Position numbers and translations under genes: made by a program. The notes below the pieces were generated by a model. The model saw only the letters and a list, made by a program, of their open reading frames with translations. It ran no database searches and was not told the origin of the DNA. DNA of 64,000 nucleotides from Rhododendron vialii (Eukaryota; Streptophyta; Magnoliopsida; Ericales; Ericaceae): positions 34,247,564 through 34,311,563 of the forward strand of contig NC_080561.1 in NCBI RefSeq assembly GCF_030253575.1, written 5' to 3'. Below are positions 34,976 through 46,775 of the stretch, piece after piece. Position 1 is the first letter of the stretch; each line of letters begins with the position of its first letter.

Positions 34976-36756
34976 ACTCTGTCCCTTCTAATAGTTGATT
35001 AGTTGTATATACATGTCATATATTACATGAGCTTCCAACAAGCTGTCGGTAGCAATTTCATTAGTTTGGCTCTGGTAAATGGAACATATTTTGATCGAGG
35101 ATATTGAAATAGAGGCTTTGAAATGTTAGTAAGTGAGTATTCAGTTGTGCCTCAAATGTGATTGGGTAGCTCCCCATCTAGTTAAGAATGCCTCCGGTAT
35201 TGGAGGGAATTGGCTCCATACTTCATTATGCCCTTTCCTATACCAGTTATTTATACTGCTAGGCATGAATTCTGGTATGCCCGTTATGTTTTCTCCTCAT
35301 ATGGTTAGACATTGTTCTCTAATACGGATATATGCCTAGCGTTCAACACTTTTAGTTATGGACAAGTTCGGAAACAACAATCGTTACTATCATCTGATCT
35401 GCTGAAGGGTTTATTTGCTGTTGGTGTTATGGACAAGCTCAAGTCACTGTATAAAATAAATATACAGATAGGTACAGAGAATGATCATAGTCAAGGTCTA
35501 TCATTAGTACTGAATCAAAAGAGCAGCATCAGCAAACTACGAACTTTTTTGTCACGAAATAACCTTTTAGCTCAATTCCAAATGAAAACTTTGCTTTCCA
35601 AATGGGAAAAAAAGAAAAGAAAATTTGACAGTAAGAGAAGCACAACCAAATGACAGATTGTGCACAGATCTTTTGAAGCACAACCAAGCGAAAGGAAAGG
35701 TTCGGTTTTTTCGGTTTTGTGACAAATGAGAAATCTTGGTAAAATATGTGGGATTCTTAGATATATATATGCTTGAAAGTAGTTATATACTAAGAAGAAA
35801 TCAGATGGCACGTGGGAGTGAAGTTTTTGGAAATTAGGAAGTACTTACAGCTCAAGTTTCGTTAATACTTAATGAACAGAACTTTGTATTCGTACTTGTT
35901 CTGGGCCTATCTCAGAACTTGGTAGTGCATTTTACCCCGTGACTGAGAACTATCAAAAGAAATGGTACCCCCAATTCCCTTTATCTCAAAGATTAAACAT
36001 CATTATTGCTCAAGTCCCATAAGTGGAAAGAAGAAGAACAATAGGAAAGACTTTAGAAGGAATATACTTTACCTTATATCAATGATGTTCATACATTTGC
36101 TGAAAAAAAGAAGAAAAAAGCTCAATCCTTTCTATAATTTGTCATTGTCGTTTTTAAAAATGAACTGTGTCATTTATTGGATCAAAACATAAAGCGCTTT
36201 TGTGTATAGTTTGTTTGTCATTATTTTTCATCAATTTAAAAATTAATTGTGATTTTTAAATTGGAATGAAAAAAGGTTAATGCACAGAAGTGTTTGATTT
36301 TCTTATTCGAAAACTGGCATGAATATTTTTAGAAAGGGCTAAAATTAGGGTACGGGAGAATTATGATTAGCTATGTACTTATCCGAATGAATAAGTAATA
36401 TGTTTTGTGCTTGTGTCCATGCTCTCATTAGTATGAACATGATCCAAATGTTTTTGTTTTTTTTTGAAGGGCAGCATGGTTTCTAGGGATATGTATTGGG
36501 TAGCTATCAATCGTAGTGCTGGGTTTGAGAAAGGAGAGAGGGAAGCTGTGTAAGGGTGACACTGTTAGAAACTTAGAGTGGGGCAGCCCTTGGGACAAGA
36601 GAATGTCATGGGAAGGTTGTGGATTGCTTGGGATAGAGTCCTCATGAAAGCCAAAGAGAGGCCATGGCCTCGGACTTCTTGGGGCATTCTCAACTTGGGG
36701 CTTGTTAAGCAGGTAATTAAATAGCTAATCACAAAAGTAGGTAATTAAATAAGGAA
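34976..36756. other. Noncoding, counterpart of 7301-9081
   Basis: No gene is seen. It differs from copy A by scattered substitutions and single-base runs. Confidence 0.5.
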
Positions 36757-37008
36757 AATGTTTGGAACACAGATGCTCAGACATTGAGAGTGAGAAAAGG
36801 GATGCGGGAAAAGGGTTTGACAAAGGATGTTGGCTACCGTTGGGTTAATGTGGGTTGTGTTAACTCTTTTGTGTCTAAAAATCAAAAGCATCCTCAGTGT
36901 GATGAAATATATGAAACATTAGAACAATTAGCCTTAAAGATGAAAGATGCGGGTTATAGGCCTGGCCTTGGTTCAGAAATAGGCACAATACTTGAGTTTG
37001 TGGAATGA
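36757..37008 (+). pseudogene. PPR protein C-terminal remnant (E/E+ region), copy B
   Basis: The same fragment as at 9082-9333: VRKGMREKGLTKDVGY, HPQCDEIYETL, MKDAGYRPGLGSEIG, stop. GYRPGL keeps the family Pro that copy A has changed to His. No upstream PPR motifs are present. Confidence 0.8.
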
Positions 37009-39365
37009 ATAACCTTACACTCTAGATTTTGACGGCATGTACTTCGTAGTAAACCAATCCACGAGCTATGGAATAGAGGCTTTGCTGAGTAAGTAGTGGT
37101 AGTTTTCATGTGAAGTCTTTTAGGGGACTCCGTTGGGAAGTAGGGAGAATGGATTCCCATGGAAAGGTATTTGGAAGGTGGGGGGCCCGTCTCCTGCTGC
37201 ATTCTATTTTAGGACCGCTAATCAGCTAGTCTTCTTATGGAAGACGATCTGATTACAAGGAGGCGGGTTGTCAATTGGTGTTGCATGAGTCGCGGGGAGG
37301 GGGGAGATTAGTCTTGCACTCTGTCGTGCATTGTGAATTGTCAAGGGATCTTTGTTCTGATTCTTGCTTGTTTTGGGGTGAGTTTGGTGTTACCGGAGAA
37401 TATGGGCTGATGTTTTATTTGGAAGAGTGTATTAGGCTAGAAGAAAGGCTTGGCTACTCTCACCTCCTTAGTGAAAAGTAACGCGACAGAGGGACTTTTG
37501 CAGGGATAGAATTGTTGGTGCGCAAATTGAGAAGTTATTTTTTTGGTAATGCTGTATAGTTTGATTTCTGTGAGATAGATGCTTCTTTTTGATAGTCTAA
37601 CGAATTTTATAGGTTCATTTGTCTGAAGAGTATCCTCGTCTTTTTGGCTTGGCCGTTTTTCTTTGCTCTGTTGTGCTTTTTTGGGATGTTATTAGTGTTT
37701 AATGTCATTTCTCTTGTATTGTCTATTGGTCTTCAGATATCTTCCTAAGTACTATTAGTAACTTGAAAAAGAACTTGGCTGAGTAGTGTTCGGTTTCAAG
37801 TTGACAAAATCTTGGTTGCTTGGATCGCGTGACTAGAAGTCCAACATGATGCTTATTGCTTCTCTCTGGTGTCTTTCCCATGGCAATTGGCTAAAGTATT
37901 CCAAGTGAAACAATCATGTCGATCACAGAGCAATGGAAACCTGCAAAAAAACTTCTAAAACTGCACATAATCAGCAGCTCCATGTTTCATTGGAGAATTA
38001 AAACTCTTATAGGCAGCATTAATTGAAAATTTCGATGACAGTAGGTTCCATGCTTACTGAACTTTCTTTTCCCCATAACAAGTTTCCATATGGAATATCC
38101 AGAAATATCATGCCATTCAACATATTGCCATTGCACAAAAATTTAATTCCTATTTGTGATGTTTGAGTTTGATATATTGCTACATTTCTGATCAAACCTT
38201 TGCCTTTGTCCGTGTCCCATAAAGAACAATCCAACTGGAAAAGGTTAGAGATTCTAAATCAACATATGCTGATGGATTTCAATCCGGATTTGAGATTCTC
38301 TTGACAACAACTTATGTTTTTTTGGAAAAGGTAACAAGAGGAAACCAATCAATTAATGAGGGATATGAGGTTCTTGATTGAAAGATGAGACCCCAAAAAA
38401 ATTGAGTATCAACCCATATTGAGAAGGATGGATTTCTAAAGACTGAAGCTGTTAGGGACTTTATCCTTCTTGAGTTTACGTGTTATAAGTTCACAGTTAG
38501 TCAAATCAGTAGTGAGTGAATCCTGTTAGTCAATGTTCTAAAAATCGCTAGGCGCGAATCGGGTGGAAAAGGTGCGCCTAGCGCCTAGGTGGGACTAGTC
38601 AGCTATTTAATCTAGAATCAACATCTATTCAAACGTTGTTTTCGCCCACTCAACAGCCTTATTCCATTCATCACGTTGCCACCGGATCGAATTAAATTTT
38701 ATTTTTTACGGGCATATAACAAAAACTTGTTGTCATAAACTACAAAGAGTGAAATAAATAAAACAGTGACTGCTTCCTATCCCTTTGGTATGTAGCGATT
38801 TTGGGCTACGTGTCATACAAAAGAAGCAAACCAATAGGCAAATAGGAGAAGCAAACCAATAGGCAAATAGCAGAAGCAAACCATTAGGCAAATAGAATCA
38901 GATCCACATTCCACAGCCTAGAATAATCATAAAACTGCCTAGAATAATCATAAAACTGATAAAAAAACATACTGTCTTTAATCTCTAATATCTGCAGCTT
39001 GTTGAAATTTTGATTACTTACAAGCAAATGATGAATGGGCTAAATGAACTACTAATTAAGCTATCATTTACAAATCCAGTTTCTTTCGTTCTTCATTCCC
39101 CCTCGGACGGACACACAACAAACATACCATAATGTGCACTCTCTTGCTCTTGATGTTGCTAGCTCCATTCTTCGTTCTTCAGGAATGATCAATCTCACCA
39201 CCATATTGAGGGTAGATGTTCTGACATGTTATTTTTCTGTTGATCCAAAAACAAATCATTGGAAAAAGAGAATATCGATGATGGTTCCGCTGTGGCATGA
39301 AACATGGAGTTTGGAGACAAGAACCCTTCACTCTCGTGATTGCTTGGAAGAAGCTCCGCACTCAA
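37009..39365. other. Mostly noncoding, counterpart of 9334-12158
   Basis: It includes the unrecognised minus-strand exon-like frame at 38019-38240 and the small tandem repeats near 38820-38950. The intact hAT target GGCATGAA lies at about 39295-39302 with no insert. Confidence 0.5.
38019..38240 (-). other. Unrecognised exon-like reading frame, copy B
   Basis: Counterpart of 10345-10566, same length, preceded by TTTTCCAG on the minus strand. Three of the visible changes alter residues. No family recognised. Confidence 0.3.
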
Positions 39366-40161
39366 CCAGGTTTTTGCATTCTCCTGTTCCTCCCAAATGG
39401 CTTCAAATTCTTCAACTGTAAGCTCATTTGGATCATTACTCATCGCAAAACTCTGTTCTTGCACAAGTAGTTCTTCCAAGAAAGGAGCTACTTTTGTTTG
39501 TGTTTTTGGTGCCACAACAATATGGCAATCCATATTCTTTTCTTCCCCAAATTCGTTCGAATATGCTTTGCAGGTTTTGGAACTCTAAGGTCATCATAGT
39601 TGTAGTAGCCTGATCTACATTCTTTCTTTTCCTTGGTGATATCTTGGTGTCCTTTGAGTCGTCTCTTTTTATCCTACAAAGAACACATTCGCCACCATCA
39701 GGTAGAGAGTACTCATGCATGATCCAGTGGCCTTTTGTCACACTCCTGTCGATTGCACCCATTTCGTTTGAAATCTTAAAGCACAAAATCCTCTTGTACC
39801 CTATCAAACTGATATTATCCTTGTCAATTTCCAACACTTGTTCAAGAGCGCTCTCTCCGTGCCATGAGCCACAACCGGCTGTTCTAGGTCTCTTTTTTCC
39901 GCTGCCCTTGATCAAGCTCGTGAAAACATAGATTGTACCTTTTGTCTTCCATAAATTTGCCTTCTCGTCTTTGGTTCTGCATATCTCCCACGGATCTTCG
40001 TCGGTAAAAATCTGCCATGGGGCTTTGTCGTTAGCCCCATAAATCTCACACTCGATAAACACGTCACAAGGCAGGGTTTGGTCCATAGACTTCTTTTTAA
40101 GAAAGTCTAAAAGTTCTTTATTTGTAGGCCTAAAGCGATATCCTGGTGGCAGAGTACTCAT
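39366..40161 (-). pseudogene. NAC-1 copy B, frameshifted in the C-terminal half
   Basis: The ATG at 40161 and the NAC domain are intact and nearly identical to copy A (LPPGYRFRPTNKELL, KAPWQIF, GCGSWHGES, IGYKRILCF, GHWIMHEYSL, CVLCRIKRD). After SPRKRKNVDQATTT the frame shifts. A C present in copy A (GTCATCATCAG) is missing at about 39596, and a second C is missing in the run at about 39546. The protein ends after 241 residues at 39436 with an unrelated tail. The ELTVEEFEAIWEE tail is still readable in another frame, and its stop is now a Trp codon. It may still make a DNA-binding protein lacking the conserved tail, possibly a dominant-negative form; that is inference. Confidence 0.85.
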
Positions 40162-40253
40162 GTTGCTTCTCTCTCTCTCTTCAATTATCTACTCTATTAC
40201 TAAGTACTGCTATTCTCTCAACTCTTTCTGTGAATGTCAAAGGGGTTATAAGG

Positions 40254-40262
40254 ATATATATA
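40254..40262 (-). promoter_or_regulatory. TATA-like box of NAC-1, copy B
   Basis: TATATATA on the minus strand, about 95 bp upstream of the ATG, as in copy A. The GA/CT tract in the leader is shorter here. Confidence 0.5.
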
Positions 40263-40412
40263 CACAAGAGAAGGGTGGCGGGACTTAATTGAGTGAGAAA
40301 AATCATGGAGTGACGGGAAAGTCTTGGACTCTTAACTCACTCAGAGTTTGTTGAGAAATTAAATATCGGACTAAAGGATTTACATCATAAGATGATAACA
40401 AATTAAAATTTA

Positions 40413-41309
40413 GGACAAATTTTCGTAGTCATCCCTCTAGTTTTACGGTTGTCTCAATTTCGTCCATCTACTTTCAATTGCTATCAAATAAACCGTGTAG
40501 TTTGTTTTACGCTCCTAATTGGTAAAATCGTTAACACCGTTAATGAAACTAACAAAAAAATATGATTAAAAAATTAAGTGCTCTAATTTTCAATTCGGTT
40601 GAGCCGGTGCGAAGATCTTATTTTTTGATCATTTTATCCTAGATGGTCGTTATGAATGGTCGTTATGAATTTTTTGCTCTAAGGCCTTTCACCCGAAGAC
40701 TCCTTATTTAGTTTTAGGACTCTCTTAGGGTACTCATTGAAAGGCTTTAGAGCCAAAAATCCATTATGATCATCTAAGATAAAATGATCTGAAAAATAAG
40801 ATCTTCGCACCGGTTCAAATGGATTGAAAATTGGAACACTTATTTTTTACACTGTTTATATATTAAAAAATATAGTTAAAAAATTAAGTGTTCCAATTTT
40901 TAATCTGTTTGAACCGGTGCGAAGATCTTATTTTTTTGATTATTTTATCTTAAATAGTCATAATGAATTTTTAACTATAAGATCTTTCAATGAGCACCCT
41001 AAAAGAGCCCTAAAACTAAATAAGTAGTCTTTGGGTGCTCGTTGAAAGGCCTTAAAGCCAAAAATTTATTACGACCATTTAGGATAAAATGATCAAAAAA
41101 ATAAGATCTTCACACCGGTTCAACCGAATTGAAAATTTGAGCACTTAATTTTTTAATCATATTTTTCCATTAGTTTCCTAAACAGTGTTAACGATTTTAC
41201 CAATTCGGAACGTAAAACAAACTACAGGGTTTATTTGGTAGCAATTGAAACTAGATTGACGAAATTGAGATAACCGTAAAACTAGAGGGACAACTATGAA
41301 AATTTGCCC
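40413..41309. mobile_element. Foldback MULE-type element, copy B
   Basis: Counterpart of 13212-14094 with the same termini and flanking TAAAATTTA. It is 897 bp, longer mainly by a 14-bp internal duplication of ATGGTCGTTATGAA at about 40640-40668. Confidence 0.88.
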
Positions 41310-43552
41310 TAAAATTTATCTAAAGTACCATGGGTATGCCAAAATGTGTGCACCAAGTTTACAACCGGTTAAGTGGGATCGATGTGCATCGAGGTCCCAC
41401 ACAGTCGATCAATTCAATTTTATGTAAATAGGAGTATTATTTTAAGGGTCCTAATTTGATTTTTGGTTTCTGAATTCACATGAACCAAAAGTTAAATGAA
41501 GTGATAAGATGTTACCAATGCTCAATTTGAACTAATTTTTTTTAAGGGCAACATCCTACAAGCTATTTTAATAAAATTTAAGGGCTCAAATCATTTGTAT
41601 GAGAGCCCGAGGTAGATCCCACATAACCCGGTGTACATTTGATCCCTCAAAATCCGTTTTGAATCTATCCCGAGACTCAAAAAATGACCAAGGCCGCTCA
41701 TTTTGTTTAAAATGTTTTGTTCAGGCTTCATATAAAAGATTAGCCTCATTCGGATGTCGGTAATAGTTTTTACGATACATCCAACTTTGCTTCTCAAAGA
41801 TAAAGTTGGATGTTACGTAAACGTCCTTATTGATATTCAAATGAGCTGATTTTTTACGGAAAGTCTAAACAAAATATTTTAAACATAAAATGAATGGGTT
41901 GACTTACCTAAAAAAAAATTGAACGGATCCGGTCATCTTTGGAGGATCCAATACGAGAGAAACTTTTATGTATACTGGGGATACCAAGGACGTTGATATC
42001 CCCTCCGGTCCGTTTTGCATTTTCTGGCCATGCATTTTCCGATCACATTTGGATGATCGGCTCCATTTATTTTGTAGAGTTCGGTGACAACGTTAATCAT
42101 ACCAAAAAATGTGTTTATCGAATTTTAGTAGGTATATGATCGGCACACATGAAAATTGAAGAAAACCAAAACTTGGTAAAAAATACACTAAATCGGAACC
42201 CAATTTTGGGTTTTTTGCAATTTTCATATGTGCCGATCATATCAAATAAAGTCCGATGAATAGAATTTTTGGTACGAATAAGGTTTTCACCGAACTCTAC
42301 AAAATGAATGGAGCAGATCATCAAAATGTGATCAGAAAATGGCCGAAAATTGAGAAACGGACCTGAGGGGATACCAACCCCCTTGATATCTGGGAGGTGC
42401 AGATGATGGTGGTGGTTTGGACCCCTAGCTCTCATGGTTGCGTAAATATTCACATAAATGCCCCTAATTTATTCCCGCTAGGTTCATTTATATCTTTACT
42501 CGGGGTCTGATGCTTGATTTTTGTGTTATAGGTATTTGGATGATGTTGTAGAAAAAAGAGGCAAAGTTGAAGTTTACTTGGTGTCGAAACGACACGATGG
42601 CTGGTCAAATGAATTTTTTTTTTGATCCAAAACCCATTTCAAAACAACCAAAATAGGCTAAAATAGCGAATCCATCCTAGAACAGAGAAAGAGAACCTAT
42701 AGCAAACCATCACCGAAAGAAAAACAAGAAAAAAGGTGACAAAGGGGCAATGACAAACAGTCGCAAAAACTAGTGTCTAGATCCAACCACTAGAGACTTG
42801 GAGAAGGGTTGGGTGCTTATGGGAATTGAACTCTGCCTATATGCATGAGAGTATAAGGTAGGCACCAACAGCATTCCGCCTCACATTGGGAGGATTTCGT
42901 TCTTCCCTTTTCTGCCTTTTTCTTGGAGTATATTTTTATTTAAAATAGGTGAGGCCCAACGCCATGTAGGCGAGCAGTGGGTGGAGCGGTGGAAATAAGC
43001 GTTGGGTGTAGACTATCCGCATCAACATCTTTAAATTTCAGACCAAACTACATCTTAAAAGGCCACTTCATTCCTATAGCCGCTCACTTTTCCACTAATC
43101 ATGTGTTCTGACTTCTGAGTTTTCCACACATAATCCGTCAATTTCGATACATTCCGAAGAATCTTGAACAAGGGAAAAAGGTGTTTTTGACTTCTAATGT
43201 TTAAGGGAAGCATTTTTCTGTGGAAACAATTACCAGGTCTACGATGAGGCGATTCAACAAGAAACGAGGAGATCACGACGTCGTTCATCCTCCTGATGAT
43301 GCAGTTTCTCCGCGAGCACAAGCACGATGACATTTCGCCACCAGTTAGTATCTCCAACCATTTCTCTCTTTCGAATTTACTATCTTTCTTGTTTAAGGCT
43401 GTGTTTGGGTCGAGTAATTTATGGAGGGAACCGAAAGAAACGATTTAAATGCTGAGAGGGGTCTTCAAGAACAGATGAAAACAGAGCATTTGGAATTCAA
43501 AACATTAACAAATCATGTGATAAACCAATTAGAACATGAAAAGAGGGGTCTT

Positions 43553-43594
<42 letters not shown>

Positions 43595-44856
43595 GCTTTA
43601 TTAATTTTTAGCGGGAAAAAAAACTACTCCAAGTTAGTTAGAACGGGCGCGAAACTGTTATGGACGTTGGTGAAAAAGTGGTTATTTTCATGACCCGTTT
43701 CAACACCTTCCATGCGTGCAACACCTTCTGATGAACAATAAAGAGCAAAACCAGTGCAGGAGACTCCCGCCATTACTGGGTCTGGGGAAGGGTTGATGTC
43801 GGCAACCTTACCTCTGCAAGCAGAGAGGTTGTTTTCGGACTTGAACAATTCTTTTTTTTTTTAAAAACTTTGTGAATGCACGACCTACTACATTATCATT
43901 TACTTGTATACGAAGGCTAGAATTCTAAAAGTCGGCCGCCTAGGCGCTAGGAGGTGATCCAACGCCTAGATGCTTCATACTTGGGGCAAATTTATTAGAA
44001 TTGTGGAGTCAAATTCTTTTGCCAAATTAACAGGTACATGTGGAGGTGACTTGAAGTGTAGGTCCGCCCTTGACTCCACTCACCCACGCGTATTCACACA
44101 CAGGAGGAAACCTACACTCACAAGAGCAAATCATTACAACGAAGAACAGGAGAATGATAATTACGAAATCTCATAACTGAGAAAATCTCCATTTCAGATT
44201 TACAAAAGTCCCTAGCTGAAAGAGTATTTGACGCCCAAAATAAAGAAAGAAAAGTCTGGACGTACGGCCTCTGGATCCGTTTGTGCAGAGAGAGAGAGAG
44301 AAGAACAATCCATGGCGATTCCATCGGTGTATGTGTGCGTAAAGTTTGGGGATTTTTCTTTGTTTGCCCTCCTTAGTTTGGAGAAGAACAATTTGTTCTT
44401 AATTTTAGTGGGGATGCTTCATACTTGGGGCAAATTGAATTTGCTAGTTTTAAGTCAAGGATGTGCTACCATGGACAATCTGGAGATCGACCAGGTGAGA
44501 ACGGAGGAAAATCAACTGTGAATCAGAATGGATTGTAAGTCGTAATGGTGACCCAACAACTGCTACCACACTCGATCACACATCGTATTATCATGCAGGA
44601 GATTTCAAATCCAGAAGTGTTGAATACCTGACAAGAAGCATCGCGTGCAAAGGAAATACATTTTCATACTGCTAAGTGCCATCATTGCCGATACAATGAC
44701 AAGTTCAAAATCATGCGTCGTGCACATACAATGCTATCCTCTTTGTTTCCCGAAATCAGTTTTATAGCCAAGCGTACATTTTTTAGCCAATGGATACCGT
44801 TCGAGGAAAGCTTTAGGAACAAACTTGTTCTCTATCATATGACAAGTTCAGGGGTA
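41310..44856. other. Noncoding, counterpart of 14104-17708
   Basis: It contains the distal NAC-1 upstream region, the foldback at 41977-42390 and a (GA)n tract at about 43555-43589. No gene is supported. Confidence 0.5.
41977..42390. repeat. Inverted-repeat foldback, copy B
   Basis: Counterpart of 14762-15174, with the same GGGGATACC...TTGATATC ends. Confidence 0.7.
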
Positions 44857-46099
44857 CGAAACAAACTGCCGATCGAGGGACTAAAAGAAGGAAACCTTAC
44901 TGGAATGTCAACCCAACAAAACAGGGAATTAGTTACTGAACATGGAATGCTATATTCCAATAGTAGAATGAGTCTTTGCTAAAGCACCAAAGCTGAAACG
45001 CAGCCATGCGGTGACCAAAGAGCGAATTATTTTCGCCTTTTACTGAACCCGTGTCATGAATTTAAGATCGGAACACAAAACAGATACCATAGCTGCAACA
45101 AAAGGATCCTATCACAAGGGTATTTACAAGAAACAACGATAAGGGTATTTACATGAGGCAAAATAACGATAAACATTACCGAAACAAAAGGATCCTATCA
45201 CAAGGCCCCTAGCCACTCCCCAGGAGTTAAGGGTATTTACACGAACAGAATCAACTCGCCAAGTTTTGTTTAGAGGACTCCATAGCCTGTATTCAAGCTA
45301 GCCATGTCTAATGTCTAACTCCCCATGCTTCTTAGCTTCTCAAATTTTATCTCGAGCTGTGAGGTGGACTTTCTGCATATGTTTTCAAATTTTATCTCAA
45401 ATTTGAAAAGCTTTACAACACCGGATTTTCGTCACCAATTTAATTCAGTGCTTACTGGAATATATGTGAATCATTCTACATTGTTGAAAACACTAAAAAG
45501 AGCCAAAGTTAGCTTGAATTCCATATTTTCATGCAGGCATAGAATAAAATGAAAATCTTGTCATAACAAGGGTTGATGAATGAACCACTTGGGTTCGAGG
45601 TTGTATTCATTTATCTTAAAAAGAGGAATCGAAAAAGTAATATTTGTATGTATTCATTTAAAACTCTTTGTTAGATTCCCATCAATCCTATGACCCTACA
45701 TATACGTTTCGGACCCTCTAAAGATGACCGGACCCGTTCATTTTTTGTCGGGTAAGTGGAACCGTTCATTTAATTTAAAATATTTTTTTTAGGATTCCCG
45801 TAAAATATAAGCTTAGTCAAATATCAATAACGACGTTTACGTAGCATCCAACTTTGACTCAAAATTCAGGTATGGACTTGCAAAGTTGAATGTATTGTAA
45901 ACAGTCTTACCGATCTCCGACTAAGCTAATCTTTTATATAAAGCTTGTCAAAATATTTTAAACAAAATGAGCGACCCTGATCATTTTTTAAGACTCGTGA
46001 TAGGTCCAAAACGGATTGTGTGGGATCAAATGTACACTGAGTTGAGTGGGATCCATCTCGGACTTCCATACAAATGATTTGAACCTTGCATTTTATTAA
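44857..46099. other. NAC-2 distal upstream region, copy B
   Basis: It has one copy of the segment that flanks the 2.7-kb insert in A. Near 45100-45240 short rearranged pieces (AAAGGATCCTATCACAAGG twice, GGGTATTTACA three times) differ from copy A. It ends at the 9-bp MULE target TTTTATTAA (46091-46099). Confidence 0.6.
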
Positions 46100-46211
46100 G
46101 GGAAATTTTCACCTTGACCCCTCATGGTTTGCGCCGGGTGCGGATACACCCCTCCTCCTTTGAATATCAGCACATAACACCTTCTGGTTTCTGGACTAAT
46201 GTGCACAGTGA
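46100..46211 (+). repeat. MULE left terminal inverted repeat (112 bp)
   Basis: Perfect complement of 51367-51478. Both repeats end at TGTGCACAGTGA, after which the sequences differ. In Mutator elements the terminal repeats hold transposase-binding sites and promoters. Confidence 0.95.
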
Positions 46212-46775
46212 CGATGTTAACGGAAACAATTAAAATACCATTTTGCCCTTTCTTATATACTTATACCCCTTTCCCTCCAAATCCCATTTCACGAAGAGAG
46301 AGAGAGGAGATAAGAAAGAGACCAACACCTAGGGTTTCTTTCTGGAGCTGCGATTCAATTCACAACGATCGATCGAGGTTGAATGCTTGGTCGCGACAGT
46401 GAAGACGTTGAAGGATCTTCTGCGTGTTCGTCAAAGTAGCCTTTATTTAGCGTATGCAGAGAAGGTATCATCTCAAACCCTTGAACCATAACTGGGTCAG
46501 ACCAAATTATTTAAACTATGACTATTTTTCTGTCGATTTGCTTGATTTTTGAACTGTATGTGTATTTATATAGCCTTCGAAATGGTAGTTGGGATGTGGT
46601 CCCCCCATGTTTGCTCTATTTTTTAAAATGTGTGCGTAAGAATCGATTTTTTTACTAGTTGTGCACTTTTCACTTTTATTTAAAGCTAGTGGGTGTCGGT
46701 TGTGTGGGTTGGTGGGGTTTTGGTCAATGAATTAAATAGTGCATTTTTTGTTGCTTTGCTATGCTTTTGACAGAA

